Of a stretch of 64,000 nucleotides of DNA, positions 10,394 to 18,916 are shown piece by piece. A program made the position numbers and the translations under genes. The notes under the pieces are model-generated. The model made no database searches. It was given only the letters and a program-made list of their open reading frames with translations, and was not told the origin of the DNA. This DNA comes from DATENM01 sp045807725 (GTDB lineage Bacteria > Acidobacteriota > Blastocatellia > UBA7656): positions 1 through 64,000 of the forward strand of contig JBJMGV010000132.1 of NCBI GenBank assembly GCA_045807725.1. Direction: 5' to 3'. Position 1 is the first letter of the stretch; each line of letters starts with the position of its first letter.

Positions 10394-11083
10394 TCACGCG
10401 AACAGCGACTGCTCGTAGCGGTAGCAGTGAATCTCCATTGCGCCGAGCGCGAAGCGGACGGGCTTCAAAACGTAGCGACCCGCCGGCAACGCGGTATAAG
10501 CGGCCTCGGTCAGCAGTATCTCATCCGTTTCGGCAATGTCTTCGCCGAGCTTGCACGCCACATTCATCTCAGAGCCGAACATGTCTTCGTCGCCGATGAC
10601 CAGCGTGTCGCCGAAGCCTATGCCGATGCTGCCGTGCAAGTGGCGTTCGGACGGCAGCACATTGTTGATGGCGGTGAAGGCGCGCAGGATGTCGAGCGCC
10701 GCTTCGAGCGCCTGCGCCGGCTCACTGAAAATAGCAAAGATGTCGTCGGCCTCCTGCTTGATGACGCGCCCGCCGTTGCCGTTGATGGCGGGCCGCGCCA
10801 CCTCTTCCATCTGGCGGATCATCGCGAGGAAGTGGATGATGCCGTGCGCCATCGTCAGTTGGGTGAAGCCGCACATATCCATCGCCAGAATCGCTACTCG
10901 TTGTCCGAAGGTTTGCGTGATCTGCCGATCAATGTCGGCGGCGCGGGCGGCGTGCTGGTTGCGCTCCGAGAGCAGTTGATTCAGGTAATCGCGCCCGCTT
11001 GCGAATGACGTGGCGTGTGCCGGCAACGTGCGCGTCTCCGGCTCGTCGTGTAACTGGTCGGATGATGGCGGCTGCTCGCTCAT
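10394..11083 (-). CDS. Class III adenylate/guanylate cyclase-domain protein
   Basis: 229 residues. A short N-terminal helical part is followed by one cyclase homology domain (about residues 60-225). The metal-binding Asp motif is MDMCGFT. The KQEADDIFAIF block gives a purine-reading Lys and the second metal Asp, and EDMFGSEMNVACKLGE holds the Asp and Asn of the active site. At the usual transition-state Arg position (NLAxRL) there is Lys (NVACKL), so activity may be reduced or altered. No transmembrane segment is visible. If active it would make cAMP (Lys/Asp pair); otherwise it may bind nucleotide. It is flanked by repeats R4 and R5 and stands alone. Confidence 0.8.
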   Translation of the reverse strand: MSEQPPSSDQLHDEPETRTLPAHATSFASGRDYLNQLLSERNQHAARAADIDRQITQTFGQRVAILAMDMCGFTQLTMAHGIIHFLAMIRQMEEVARPAINGNGGRVIKQEADDIFAIFSEPAQALEAALDILRAFTAINNVLPSERHLHGSIGIGFGDTLVIGDEDMFGSEMNVACKLGEDIAETDEILLTEAAYTALPAGRYVLKPVRFALGAMEIHCYRYEQSLFA

Positions 11084-11122
11084 ACGTGATTCTGCGAATT
11101 GAGTGTGTGGCGTTGGCTCTGG

Positions 11123-11193
11123 TTTACCGCAGAGGACGCAAAGGAACGCAAAGGCTTATCCAACTCTGCGCCTTTTGCGTCCTCTGCGGTAAA
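11123..11193. repeat. Inverted-repeat element R5 (20-bp perfect arms)
   Basis: TTTACCGCAGAGGACGCAAA (11123-11142) is exactly complemented at 11174-11193, with a 31-nt core that itself repeats the ACGCAAAGG motif. It lies between the cyclase start and the hydrolase stop. Confidence 0.92.
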
Positions 11194-11204
11194 TGTTTAT
11201 CTCG

Positions 11205-12203
11205 CTACTTGGCCGTGACGAACTCGCGGATGTAGCCGTTGACCAGCGCCGGCTTCTCGTGGATGACCCAGTGCGTGCCTTCGGGGATGCGCTTGATCGT
11301 GAGCTGAGGCACGTACTTGTCCAGCCCTTCGAGGTTGCCGGTCAGTAGCGCCGTGTCCTTCTCGCCCCAGATCACCAGCGTCGGCACTTTCACATCAAAC
11401 GAAGGGAAGTTTGCAGCGATGCTCGTCCCTTCCTTGTCCGTTGCGGTTGGCGGGCCGACGCGCGCGGCGCGGTAGTAATTCAGCCCGCCCGTCAGCGCGC
11501 CCGGCTGCGACCACGCTTCGATGTACGCCTTCTTGTCCTCTTCAGTGAACGTGCCGTTCTTCAACCCTTCGCTGAGCACGACCCCGACCAGCGTGGCGTA
11601 GTTGTTGGCCGAGAGCGTCGCTTCGGCCTGCGGGCTGCGGAACATCAGCATATACTGCGACGCCTTCTGCTGCGCCGGGTTCTCTTTCAGCTCGCGCGCA
11701 AAGACGCCGGGGTGTGGCGCGTTGATGATGACGAGCTTCTCCAGGTACTCAGGATGAGCGATGGCAAACGCCCACGCAATCGCGCCGCCCCAGTCGTGCG
11801 CAACGAGAATGAACTTCTTGTGACCGAGCTTGTCGGCAAGCGCCCTCACGTCTTCGATCAGATACTTGACTTGATACTGATCCACTTCAGCAGGCTTGGA
11901 TGACAAATTGTAGCCGCGCATATCGGGCGCAACCGCCGTGTAATCCTTGCCGAAGTCGAGGAGCTGATTCTTCCACTCGTACCAGAATTCCGGGAAGCCG
12001 TGCAGGAACATAACCAGCTTTTTGCCATTGCCCGCCGTCACGTAATGCAGGCGGACGCCGTTCACTTCGACGTAGTCGTGCTTAATCATCGGCTGGCCTT
12101 TCTTATCGTCGGCAGTGCGAGCGGCGGCGCACAAAGCGAGCAACATCACGACGAAGCCGCTTACCACCAGTCGCCGCGTCCAGCTTTTTGTGTGAGCAAT
12201 CAT
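11205..12203 (-). CDS. Exported alpha/beta hydrolase, epoxide-hydrolase type
   Basis: 332 residues with an N-terminal signal peptide (about residues 1-28: basic MIAHTKSWTRR, hydrophobic core, then CAAARTADD). The hydrolase fold shows the oxyanion motif HGFPEFWYEW, the nucleophile elbow HDWGGAIAW with Asp as nucleophile, the acid region WGEKDTALL and the catalytic His in EGTHWVIHEKP. HGFPE together with the Asp nucleophile favours epoxide hydrolase or haloalkane dehalogenase over an esterase. A lipobox-like Cys (LLALCAAA) could make it a lipoprotein. It probably acts outside the cytoplasm on epoxides or lipid-like compounds; the substrate is unknown. Confidence 0.87.
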   Translation of the reverse strand: MIAHTKSWTRRLVVSGFVVMLLALCAAARTADDKKGQPMIKHDYVEVNGVRLHYVTAGNGKKLVMFLHGFPEFWYEWKNQLLDFGKDYTAVAPDMRGYNLSSKPAEVDQYQVKYLIEDVRALADKLGHKKFILVAHDWGGAIAWAFAIAHPEYLEKLVIINAPHPGVFARELKENPAQQKASQYMLMFRSPQAEATLSANNYATLVGVVLSEGLKNGTFTEEDKKAYIEAWSQPGALTGGLNYYRAARVGPPTATDKEGTSIAANFPSFDVKVPTLVIWGEKDTALLTGNLEGLDKYVPQLTIKRIPEGTHWVIHEKPALVNGYIREFVTAK

Positions 12204-12236
12204 GCGATTTCACCTTTTTAAGATTTGTGGCCCGCG

Positions 12237-12515
12237 TTACTTTTTGTCAATCGGGTAGAGGTACTGTTGCGGCGGGCCTTCGTAGACGGTGTAGCAGCGC
12301 TGGCAACGGTGTAGCGTGTTGCCGGGCGCGGCCTGCTTCAGCGCGTCGGGCGGCGCGGTCTGCCACTGTTTGACGTGGCCCTGACAGCGGTTGCCTTTTT
12401 CGTTCTTCATCGTGCAGACGGTCTGACCGGGCAGCAGCGCCGTATACGCGCCCCGTCGCTCGGCCCCCGGCTGCATCATTCGTGATTGGATGTTTGCGAC
12501 TCCCGCTTGTCCCAT
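12237..12515 (-). CDS. Small Cys-containing protein, possible zinc ribbon
   Basis: I do not recognise this protein. From the ATG at 12515, which has AGGGGG about 8 nt upstream, it is 92 residues; an upstream start at 12560 has no such signal. Two Cys pairs, CTMKNEKGNRC and HRCQRCYTVY, may bind zinc. GPPQQYLYPIDKK ends the chain. It has no signal peptide or membrane segment and is slightly basic. It lies 33 nt downstream of the hydrolase start on the same strand, so it precedes that gene in transcription and may be co-transcribed with it. Confidence 0.6.
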   Translation of the reverse strand: MGQAGVANIQSRMMQPGAERRGAYTALLPGQTVCTMKNEKGNRCQGHVKQWQTAPPDALKQAAPGNTLHRCQRCYTVYEGPPQQYLYPIDKK

Positions 12516-12635
12516 TAGCTTACCCCCTGAGTGACCTTTCCCGGCGGCATGATAAGCCAACGCGGCGCTTTACGGAAGGGCGACGCCGAGACAATTTTTT
12601 ACAGAACGCGCCGACGCGCTGCGGAGATTTCCGTG

Positions 12636-12641
12636 TATACT
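12636..12641 (+). promoter_or_regulatory. Possible -10 box giving a leaderless kinase mRNA
   Basis: TATACT (12636-12641, 5/6 of consensus) ends 7 nt before the ATG at 12649, which is where transcription would start. No Shine-Dalgarno sequence and no clear -35 box are present. Confidence 0.35.
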
Positions 12642-12648
12642 CTCGGTG

Positions 12649-14376
12649 ATGCGCAAGTGGCCAAAAGTCAACCTGTCTTCAAAAACACGGCTGATCGCCA
12701 TCGCCGTCGTTGCCCTGCTGCTGCCGACCGTGGTGCTATCGGTCGTGCAGTTCCGCTCGCTGGTTGACCTCGAAGACAAAACCAAAGTCGCCGTGCAAGA
12801 GAATATGCGGCAGACCTTGCAGACCTTCTCGCGCAAGGTCGAAGAGAACCTGAAAGGCTTGGCGCGCAAGAACCTCGGCGATATTCCAATGGCGGACATC
12901 GAGCCGAAGAACACCCAGTCGCTCGAACGCCGCTTTGCCGCCGTCAAGCGCGAGCACCCGGAGATCGAAACGCTTTTCGCCTTCTCGCTCTGCCAGGATA
13001 CCGATCAGTATTCCTGCCTCTTCTACACGGATGCGGGGCTGCGGCATCTGGACTGGCCGGCCATTATGATGACGCCGGAGGCGCTGACCGCTTACAAAGC
13101 GTTCAACCGTGCCTTCGCTTCGCGCACGCCCGACTCGAAGGCCGATTATCTGTTCTGGCAGACTTCGTGCTGCAAGGACTCGGCGAACAAAGACGGCAGC
13201 AAGTTTCAGGAGTTCATCTTCCGCCCGCTGCTGTGCTGCGAGACGAAAGACTGCATCGCCTTTTCGGGCTTCTCGCTGAACGCCGGTTACATCGCCGACA
13301 CCTACCTGCCGCAGATGATGCCGGCCTTGCTACGCAGTTGTGATATTGATGACAAAGATTCGGCGCTTGCGCTCGGCATCTTCGACGAGACCAGCGACGA
13401 AGTCTTCACCAACCGCACCGGCCAGGGCGATTACGAAGTGAAGATGAGCTTCGCGCCCGCCTTCCCGCAGTGGAAGCTGGCGCTCGGTTACAAGAACACG
13501 ACCATCGAGCAACTGGCGCGCGACAACTTCACCAAGAACCTGTTGCTGACGTTGCTGTTGTTATCCATCTTGATTCTCGGCATCATCCTGACCTTGCGCG
13601 CCACCTCGCGCGAGATGAAGCTTGCGGAAGCGAAATCCACCTTCGTCTCCAACGTCTCGCACGAGCTGAAGACGCCGCTCGCCTTGATTCGTCTGTTCGC
13701 CGAGACGCTTGAACTGGGCCGCGTCAAGAATGCCGAGAAGGCGCACGAGTATCACCGCATCATCAACAGCGAGAGCCGGCGGCTGACGCAGCTCATCAAC
13801 AACATCCTCGACTTCTCGAAGATCGAAGCGGGCCGCAAAGAATACCAGTTCGTCGAATCGGATGTTGCCGAAGTCGTCGAAGAGGTGCTGAAGAGTTACG
13901 AATACCAGATCACCAGCGACGGCTTTGAACTGACCTCGGACATCGCCGCCGACCTGCCGCCGGTTGCCATTGACCGCGACGCGATTTCGCAAGCGGTCTT
14001 GAACCTCGTGAACAACGCGGTCAAGTATTGCGATGATGTGAAGAAGATCAACGTGCGCGTGCGCCACCGCGACGGCTTCGTCGCCATCGAAGTAGCCGAT
14101 CACGGCATCGGCATTCCGCGCTCAGAGCAAGAAAAGATATTCGAGAAGTTCTACCGCGTCAGCACAGGCCTCGTGCATGACACGAAGGGGAGCGGCCTCG
14201 GCCTTGCGCTCGTCAAGCACATCGTCGAAGCGCACAAAGGCAAGATTCAGCTTGAGAGCGCGCCCGGTCGCGGCAGCCGCTTCACGATATTGATTCCGGC
14301 GGGCAACGTCGAGACGGCGGCCAGGCCAGTGAAGTTTGATGGAGGGTATCCGATTGCAGAAGGTGCTAATCATTGA
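12649..14376 (+). CDS. Membrane sensor histidine kinase with Cys-rich sensor domain
   Basis: 575 residues from ATG 12649. TM1 is at about 10-30, a ~260-residue extracytoplasmic domain follows, and TM2 is at about 300-320. Then come HisKA (VSHELKTPLALIRLF, phospho-accepting His) and HATPase_c with N box NLVNNAVKY, G1 DHGIGIP, F box FEKFYR and G2 GSGLGLALVK. The sensor domain contains eight Cys (CQDTDQYSC, SCCKDS, LLCCETKDC, SCDIDD), which is unusual and suggests metal or redox sensing or disulfides. The C-terminus overlaps the response regulator start, so they form one operon and presumably one phosphorelay. Confidence 0.93.
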   Translation: MRKWPKVNLSSKTRLIAIAVVALLLPTVVLSVVQFRSLVDLEDKTKVAVQENMRQTLQTFSRKVEENLKGLARKNLGDIPMADIEPKNTQSLERRFAAVKREHPEIETLFAFSLCQDTDQYSCLFYTDAGLRHLDWPAIMMTPEALTAYKAFNRAFASRTPDSKADYLFWQTSCCKDSANKDGSKFQEFIFRPLLCCETKDCIAFSGFSLNAGYIADTYLPQMMPALLRSCDIDDKDSALALGIFDETSDEVFTNRTGQGDYEVKMSFAPAFPQWKLALGYKNTTIEQLARDNFTKNLLLTLLLLSILILGIILTLRATSREMKLAEAKSTFVSNVSHELKTPLALIRLFAETLELGRVKNAEKAHEYHRIINSESRRLTQLINNILDFSKIEAGRKEYQFVESDVAEVVEEVLKSYEYQITSDGFELTSDIAADLPPVAIDRDAISQAVLNLVNNAVKYCDDVKKINVRVRHRDGFVAIEVADHGIGIPRSEQEKIFEKFYRVSTGLVHDTKGSGLGLALVKHIVEAHKGKIQLESAPGRGSRFTILIPAGNVETAARPVKFDGGYPIAEGANH

Positions 14377-15034
14377 AGACGAGCCGGACATGGTGCTCGG
14401 CCTCAAGGACAATTTCGAGTACGAAGGCTATGACGTGGTGGTGGCGCGCGATGGCCGCGAAGGCTTGACCCGTGCCGTCAGTGAGCGGCCTGACGTGATC
14501 CTGCTCGACATCATGCTGCCGAAGATGAGCGGCCTCGATGTGTGCCGCGAACTGCGTAACCAAGGGCTGGATACGCCGGTCATTATGCTGACGGCGCGTG
14601 GCCAGGAGATTGATAAAGTCATCGGCCTTGAGATGGGCGCTGACGATTACGTCACCAAGCCGTTCAGCATTAAAGAACTGCTCGCGCGCGTCCGCGCACA
14701 GTTGCGCCGCGCCACGCGCCAGGTCGCCGAAGTCGAATCTTATAGCTTCGGCGACGTGGCTTTGAACTTCAAACGATACGAGGCGACCCGTAACGGCGAA
14801 GGGCTTGAGCTGTCGCCGCGCGAGTTCGAGCTGCTGAAGTATTTCATCCAGCATCGCGGCGAGACGATCACGCGCGATCAATTGCTGGACGATGTCTGGG
14901 GCTATGACAACTACCCGTTCACGCGCACGGTGGACAATCACATCGCCAAGCTGCGGCAGAAGGTCGAAGCCGTGCCCGCCGACCCGAAATACATCATCAC
15001 CGTCCACCGCGTCGGTTATAAATTCCTCGGCTAA
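14339..15034 (+). CDS. OmpR/PhoB-family response regulator
   Basis: 231 residues. The receiver domain (about 8-120) has the acidic pair EDEP, the phospho-acceptor Asp in VILLDIMLPKMSG, Thr in MLTARG and Lys in VTKPFS. A C-terminal winged helix (about 135-230) has the OmpR-type blocks LSPREFELLKYF and DNHIAKLRQKVE. The start overlaps the kinase gene by about 38 bp; a TTG at 14354 is an alternative start. It is the cognate partner of the preceding sensor kinase. Target promoters cannot be told. Repeat R7 begins just after its stop. Confidence 0.95.
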   Translation: MEGIRLQKVLIIEDEPDMVLGLKDNFEYEGYDVVVARDGREGLTRAVSERPDVILLDIMLPKMSGLDVCRELRNQGLDTPVIMLTARGQEIDKVIGLEMGADDYVTKPFSIKELLARVRAQLRRATRQVAEVESYSFGDVALNFKRYEATRNGEGLELSPREFELLKYFIQHRGETITRDQLLDDVWGYDNYPFTRTVDNHIAKLRQKVEAVPADPKYIITVHRVGYKFLG

Positions 15035-15035
15035 A

Positions 15036-15119
15036 ATCCACGAAGGGCACGAAGCACACAAAAGGCAAGAAAGGTTTTATCCTTTCCCATCCTTTGTGTG
15101 CTTTGTGCCCTTCGTGGAT
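15036..15119. repeat. Inverted-repeat element R7
   Basis: The left arm ATCCACGAAGGGCACGAAGC... (15036-15065) pairs with the right arm 15091-15119 over about 29 bp, with one mismatch and one bulge; the core is about 25 nt. It fills the gap between the convergent response regulator and methyltransferase genes, 1 nt after the stop, and is likely to act as a bidirectional terminator. Confidence 0.9.
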
Positions 15120-15123
15120 GATC

Positions 15124-15903
15124 TTATTTGACAGCGGCGACGCGCAGGCGGCAGTAGTCGGCGTGCCACGTGCCGTCGCGGAACAACACGGGGCGCAACG
15201 CATCTTCGATGGCTTGGATAATTGCCGGACGTTGAGCAACATCAACTTGCTTCATAAAATGATCGGTGAAGACCGCGAGCCAATCGCGCAAACCGGCTTC
15301 ACCGCCTTCAAGCGGCGTTGGGCGCTCGAACCACGCGGCAAACGTCACCGTAAAGCCGATGCGTTCAAGCAGCGAAGCATACTCGCCAATGGTCGGAAAG
15401 TAATAGTAAGGTTCGTTACTAATTTCGTAACCGGCTTGTCGCAAGGCGCGGCGCAGCGCTGTCTCGATGTGATGGATGTTGCCACGGCCTCCGAACTCGG
15501 CGACGAAGCGGCCACCGGGTTTCAACGCCTGCCAGATCGAAGACGCCACCGCTTGCTGGTCTTTCATCCAGTGAATCGCCGCGTTTGAAAAGATTGCGTC
15601 GAATGGCTCATCGAAACGAAAGCTCTCGGCATCGGCCAACTCGAATCGCAACTGCGGATAGTTGCGCCGCGCCGTAGCGATCATTTCGTCCGAGCGGTCG
15701 ATGCCAACAACATCAGCGCCGCTGGCGGCAATCTGCGCGGTCAGGTGTCCGGTGCCGCATCCCACGTCGAGAATGCGCTCGCTTGCCTGCGGCGCGAGCC
15801 ATTCAATGACGCCCGCGCCGTGCTTCCAGACGAACGAATAGCCCGCGTCATAACGCGACGCATCCCACCGCTTTTCCGCCGAGCGCGAATGGTCTTCTGG
15901 CAT
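15124..15903 (-). CDS. Class I SAM-dependent methyltransferase (trans-aconitate methyltransferase-like)
   Basis: 259 residues. The SAM-binding motif I is ILDVGCGTGHLT (about residue 45), followed by the acidic ADVVGIDRS, with FDAIFSNAAIHWM as motif IV. The NAAIHWMKD block and the overall length resemble trans-aconitate 2-methyltransferase (Tam), but small-molecule methyltransferases share these features, so the substrate is uncertain. An alternative GTG at 15909 would start right at the preceding stop. The gene follows the SDR gene with essentially no gap, so the two are likely one operon. Confidence 0.85.
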   Translation of the reverse strand: MPEDHSRSAEKRWDASRYDAGYSFVWKHGAGVIEWLAPQASERILDVGCGTGHLTAQIAASGADVVGIDRSDEMIATARRNYPQLRFELADAESFRFDEPFDAIFSNAAIHWMKDQQAVASSIWQALKPGGRFVAEFGGRGNIHHIETALRRALRQAGYEISNEPYYYFPTIGEYASLLERIGFTVTFAAWFERPTPLEGGEAGLRDWLAVFTDHFMKQVDVAQRPAIIQAIEDALRPVLFRDGTWHADYCRLRVAAVK

Positions 15904-15909
15904 AAGCAC

Positions 15910-16734
15910 TCACAACCCGCCGGCGACTTCGAGCACCTGGCCCGACACATAATCGGAAAACGGCGAAGCGAAAAAGAAGATTGCGCCTGCCGCCTCGCGG
16001 GCTGTGCCGGCGCGGCCCATCGGGATCATCGGCGTCGTGCGCTCCAGCCGCTCGCCCGGTATGCCGATGGCGATCTCTGCCTCGCCGCGAAGGATCGATT
16101 CGCCTTTCTCTTTCGCTTGCGTCAACCGCGTGTCGATGCGACCGAAGGCGACGGCGTTCACCTGTATGTTGAACTGGCCCCATTCTTTGGCGAGCGTTCT
16201 GGTCAGGCCGATGACGCCGGCTTTGCCCGATGCGTAGTTCGCCTGCCCCGGATTGCCGCGCGTGCCCGAAGTCGAGCTGATGTTGATGATCTTGCGGGCG
16301 CGCGCGTCGCCGTGCTCGGCCTTTTCGAGCTTGGCGGTTTCGCGCAGGTAAGCCGACGCTGCGCGAATGATGCGGAATGGCGCGGTCAGGTGGACGGCGA
16401 GAATGGCATCCCACTGCTCGTCGCTCATCTTGTGAATCACCGCGTCCCACGTATAGCCGGCGTTGTTGACGATGATATCGAGACCGCCGAACCGAACAAT
16501 CGCGTCGTTGACGATCAGGTCGGGGAAGGCCGGGTCGGTCACGTCGCCGACCAGGCTCATCGCTTCGCCGCCAGCCGCGCGAATGGCTCCCACAGCCTCT
16601 TCGGCGGGCGCGGGGTCGATGTCGCTGAGCACGATACGCGCGCCGTGAGTGGCGAAGAGTTCCGCCGTTGCGCGCCCGATGCCGCGCCCCGCGCCGGTGA
16701 TGATGGCAACTTTTCCTTCAAGCAATCGCTCCAC
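15910..16734 (-). CDS. Short-chain dehydrogenase/reductase (FabG-like)
   Basis: 274 residues with a Rossmann-fold cofactor motif GAGRGIGRATA (about 15-25), NNAGYTWD, and the catalytic Ser-Tyr-Lys as INISSTSG and YASGKAGVIG. The start is a GTG at 16732-16734 with a perfect AGGAGG 8 nt upstream. It resembles 3-oxoacyl-ACP reductase but could act on other alcohol/ketone substrates. It has an insertion around residues 115-145 (ETAKLEKAEHGDARARK). It is the first gene of a two-gene unit with the methyltransferase and is divergent from the nucleotidyltransferase gene. Confidence 0.9.
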   Translation of the reverse strand: MERLLEGKVAIITGAGRGIGRATAELFATHGARIVLSDIDPAPAEEAVGAIRAAGGEAMSLVGDVTDPAFPDLIVNDAIVRFGGLDIIVNNAGYTWDAVIHKMSDEQWDAILAVHLTAPFRIIRAASAYLRETAKLEKAEHGDARARKIINISSTSGTRGNPGQANYASGKAGVIGLTRTLAKEWGQFNIQVNAVAFGRIDTRLTQAKEKGESILRGEAEIAIGIPGERLERTTPMIPMGRAGTAREAAGAIFFFASPFSDYVSGQVLEVAGGL

Positions 16735-16851
16735 GTTTCGGCCTCCTGATAAGTGATGAATGATCGCGCCGAGTCTATCACAGCATTTGCCCGCAGGTCA
16801 TCGCTCGAATATCATTGGTCTTCGCTGAAATTTACTATCAGAGGCTAAGAT

Positions 16852-17601
16852 ATGAAAGGCATCGTACTGGCAGGCGGACTCGGCACACGGCTCTCGCCCT
16901 TGACCCGCATCACAAACAAGCATTTGCTCCCGGTCTTCGATCAACCGATGATCTATTACCCGATACGCTATCTGGTCGAGGCGGGCATTAAAGACATTCT
17001 CGTCGTCACGGGCGGCAACAGCGCCGGCGATTTTCTGAAGCTGCTGCGCAACGGCGCGGAGTTCGGCCTGAGCCGCATCCATTACGCTTACCAGGAGGGC
17101 GAAGGCGGCATCGCGGCGGCGCTCAGCCTGGCCGAATCGTTCGCCGACAGCGAGCCGGTCTGCGTCGTGCTCGGCGATAACATCCTCGAAAACAGCATCG
17201 CCACCTTCGTCAAGAAGTTCCGCCATCAAGGCTCAGGCGCGAAGATCCTGTTGAGCGAAGTGCCCGACCCGCATCGCTTCGGCGTGCCGATCATCGAAGA
17301 CGACCGCATCACGCGCATTGAGGAGAAGCCCGCCGAACCGAAGTCGCCTTACGCGGTAATCGGCGTTTATATGTACGACAACCGCGTCTTCGACATCATC
17401 AAGACGCTGAAGCCGAGCGGGCGCGGCGAGCTTGAGATCACCGATGTGAACAACCAGTACATCGAGTGGGGCGACCTGACGTGGGACGTGATCGACGGCT
17501 GGTGGACGGACGCCGGCACCTTTGATAGCCTGCTGCACGCTTCCAATCTTGTCGCCAGACAGCGCGGCGCGAAAACCAGCAAGAGCGCGAGCGGCGATTA
17601 A
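16852..17601 (+). CDS. Sugar-1-phosphate nucleotidyltransferase (RmlA-like, short form)
   Basis: 249 residues. The nucleotide-binding signature GLGTRLSPLT lies near residue 10, then NKHLLPVFDQPMIYYP, GGIAAALSLAE and VVLGDNIL, and IEEKPAEPKSPYAV and TDAGTFDSLL follow. These match glucose-1-phosphate thymidylyltransferase but the protein is about 40 residues shorter than the classical RmlA, lacking part of the C-terminal helices. The product would be dTDP- or UDP-glucose for surface polysaccharide. No rmlB, C or D is adjacent, so the pathway genes must lie elsewhere. AGAGG lies just upstream of the ATG. Confidence 0.88.
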   Translation: MKGIVLAGGLGTRLSPLTRITNKHLLPVFDQPMIYYPIRYLVEAGIKDILVVTGGNSAGDFLKLLRNGAEFGLSRIHYAYQEGEGGIAAALSLAESFADSEPVCVVLGDNILENSIATFVKKFRHQGSGAKILLSEVPDPHRFGVPIIEDDRITRIEEKPAEPKSPYAVIGVYMYDNRVFDIIKTLKPSGRGELEITDVNNQYIEWGDLTWDVIDGWWTDAGTFDSLLHASNLVARQRGAKTSKSASGD

Positions 17602-17642
17602 CGCACGCCCAATCGATTGCTCATTCTTTCGCCTTTGTGGTT

Positions 17643-18911
17643 TCATTCGTGTCTCAACGCTGTGATGGGATCGAGGCGCGCGGCTTTTATCGCCGGCCAT
17701 AACCCGAAGATCATACCGACCGCCACCGAACCGAAGAAGCCGAAGGCCGCCGCCCATAGCGGGATCACCATATAAAGCGCCGGAACCAGCGTTGAGACCA
17801 GCTTGGCTAATCCCCATCCGATCAATAGGCCCGCGACGCCGCCCGCGCCCGTCAGCGTCACGGCTTCGGTCAAAAATTGCCAGATGATGTCCGAGCGTTT
17901 TGCGCCAACGGCTTTGCGTATGCCGATCTCTTTGGTGCGCTCGGTCACAGCGACCAGCATAATGTTCATTACACCAACACCGCCGACGATGAAGGCCACC
18001 ATCGACATAATGATCATCACCACGAAGACCAGCCGCACGATGTCATCAAACGTCGAGATGAAAGATTCCGGTGTGCCGATCTCGAAATTATTATCTTGCC
18101 CGAGCGACAGGTTGCGGCGGCGGCGCAAGACCTGCTCGATGCCACGTATGCCTTCCTGCATGCGGCCTTCACGCATACGGATGATGATGAAGTGATCGTC
18201 CACGTTCGGGTACATCTTGTGGAAGGTGTAATAGGGCACGAAGACATCATTGTCTTCCTGGTTTTCAGAACCGAACGGCCCGCTTTTCTGCTTCTTGACC
18301 GTGCCGACGACAGTGAACTCCTGGCCGCCGACGTTGATCGTCTTGCCGAGGGGGTCTTCGCCGGGAAAGAGCGCCTCGACGATGTTGAAGGCCAGCACGC
18401 AGACATAAGCGCGGTGCTGGTTTTCCGAATCGGTGAAGTAGCGCCCTTGATCGACCGGCACGTTCATCACCAGCTCGGCGACGGGGAAGTTGCCGACGAA
18501 GCGCGTGCGTCGCGTAACGTGATCTTTGTAGCGCGCTTCAGGCGGCAGCGGCGGCGCTTCGCCCGGCAGCGGAATGCCGTAGATCAATCCGGCGTAGACG
18601 TGCTCGACCGCCGCCACTTCATCGTGTATGGCCTGCGCGTCTTCGAGCGTGAGCGGCTTGCGGTTAAGGACTTCGGCGGGCGGGCGGCTCGTCATAATGA
18701 ACGGGTAGCGCCAGACATAAACGTTACGCGTGCCGAAGCTCTCGGCTTGGTCGAGCACCGTCTGGCGAAAGCCGTTCAACACCGCCGCCATCGCTACGAT
18801 CACCAGCACGCCGATGAAGACGCCGAGGATGGTCAGCGCGGCGCGGAACTTGTGCGCCACAAGCGTCGCCATCGCCAACTGCGTGTTCTCTTTGATGCTC
18901 GATAAATTCAT
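17643..18911 (-). CDS. MacB-like ABC transporter permease (FtsX domain), copy 1
   Basis: 422 residues. One N-terminal TM (about 20-45) is followed by a large MacB_PCD periplasmic domain (45-270) and three C-terminal TMs of the FtsX domain (about 290-410), with the conserved GVMNIMLVAVTERTKEIGIR and the end LWPAIKAARLDPITALRHE. Proteins of this class work with a separate ATPase to move or signal peptides, macrolides or lipoproteins (mechanotransmission). No ATPase or HlyD-type adaptor is next to it. Repeat R6 begins 5 nt before its ATG and takes the place of a ribosome-binding site. Confidence 0.92.
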   Translation of the reverse strand: MNLSSIKENTQLAMATLVAHKFRAALTILGVFIGVLVIVAMAAVLNGFRQTVLDQAESFGTRNVYVWRYPFIMTSRPPAEVLNRKPLTLEDAQAIHDEVAAVEHVYAGLIYGIPLPGEAPPLPPEARYKDHVTRRTRFVGNFPVAELVMNVPVDQGRYFTDSENQHRAYVCVLAFNIVEALFPGEDPLGKTINVGGQEFTVVGTVKKQKSGPFGSENQEDNDVFVPYYTFHKMYPNVDDHFIIIRMREGRMQEGIRGIEQVLRRRRNLSLGQDNNFEIGTPESFISTFDDIVRLVFVVMIIMSMVAFIVGGVGVMNIMLVAVTERTKEIGIRKAVGAKRSDIIWQFLTEAVTLTGAGGVAGLLIGWGLAKLVSTLVPALYMVIPLWAAAFGFFGSVAVGMIFGLWPAIKAARLDPITALRHE

Positions 18912-18916
18912 AAGTC

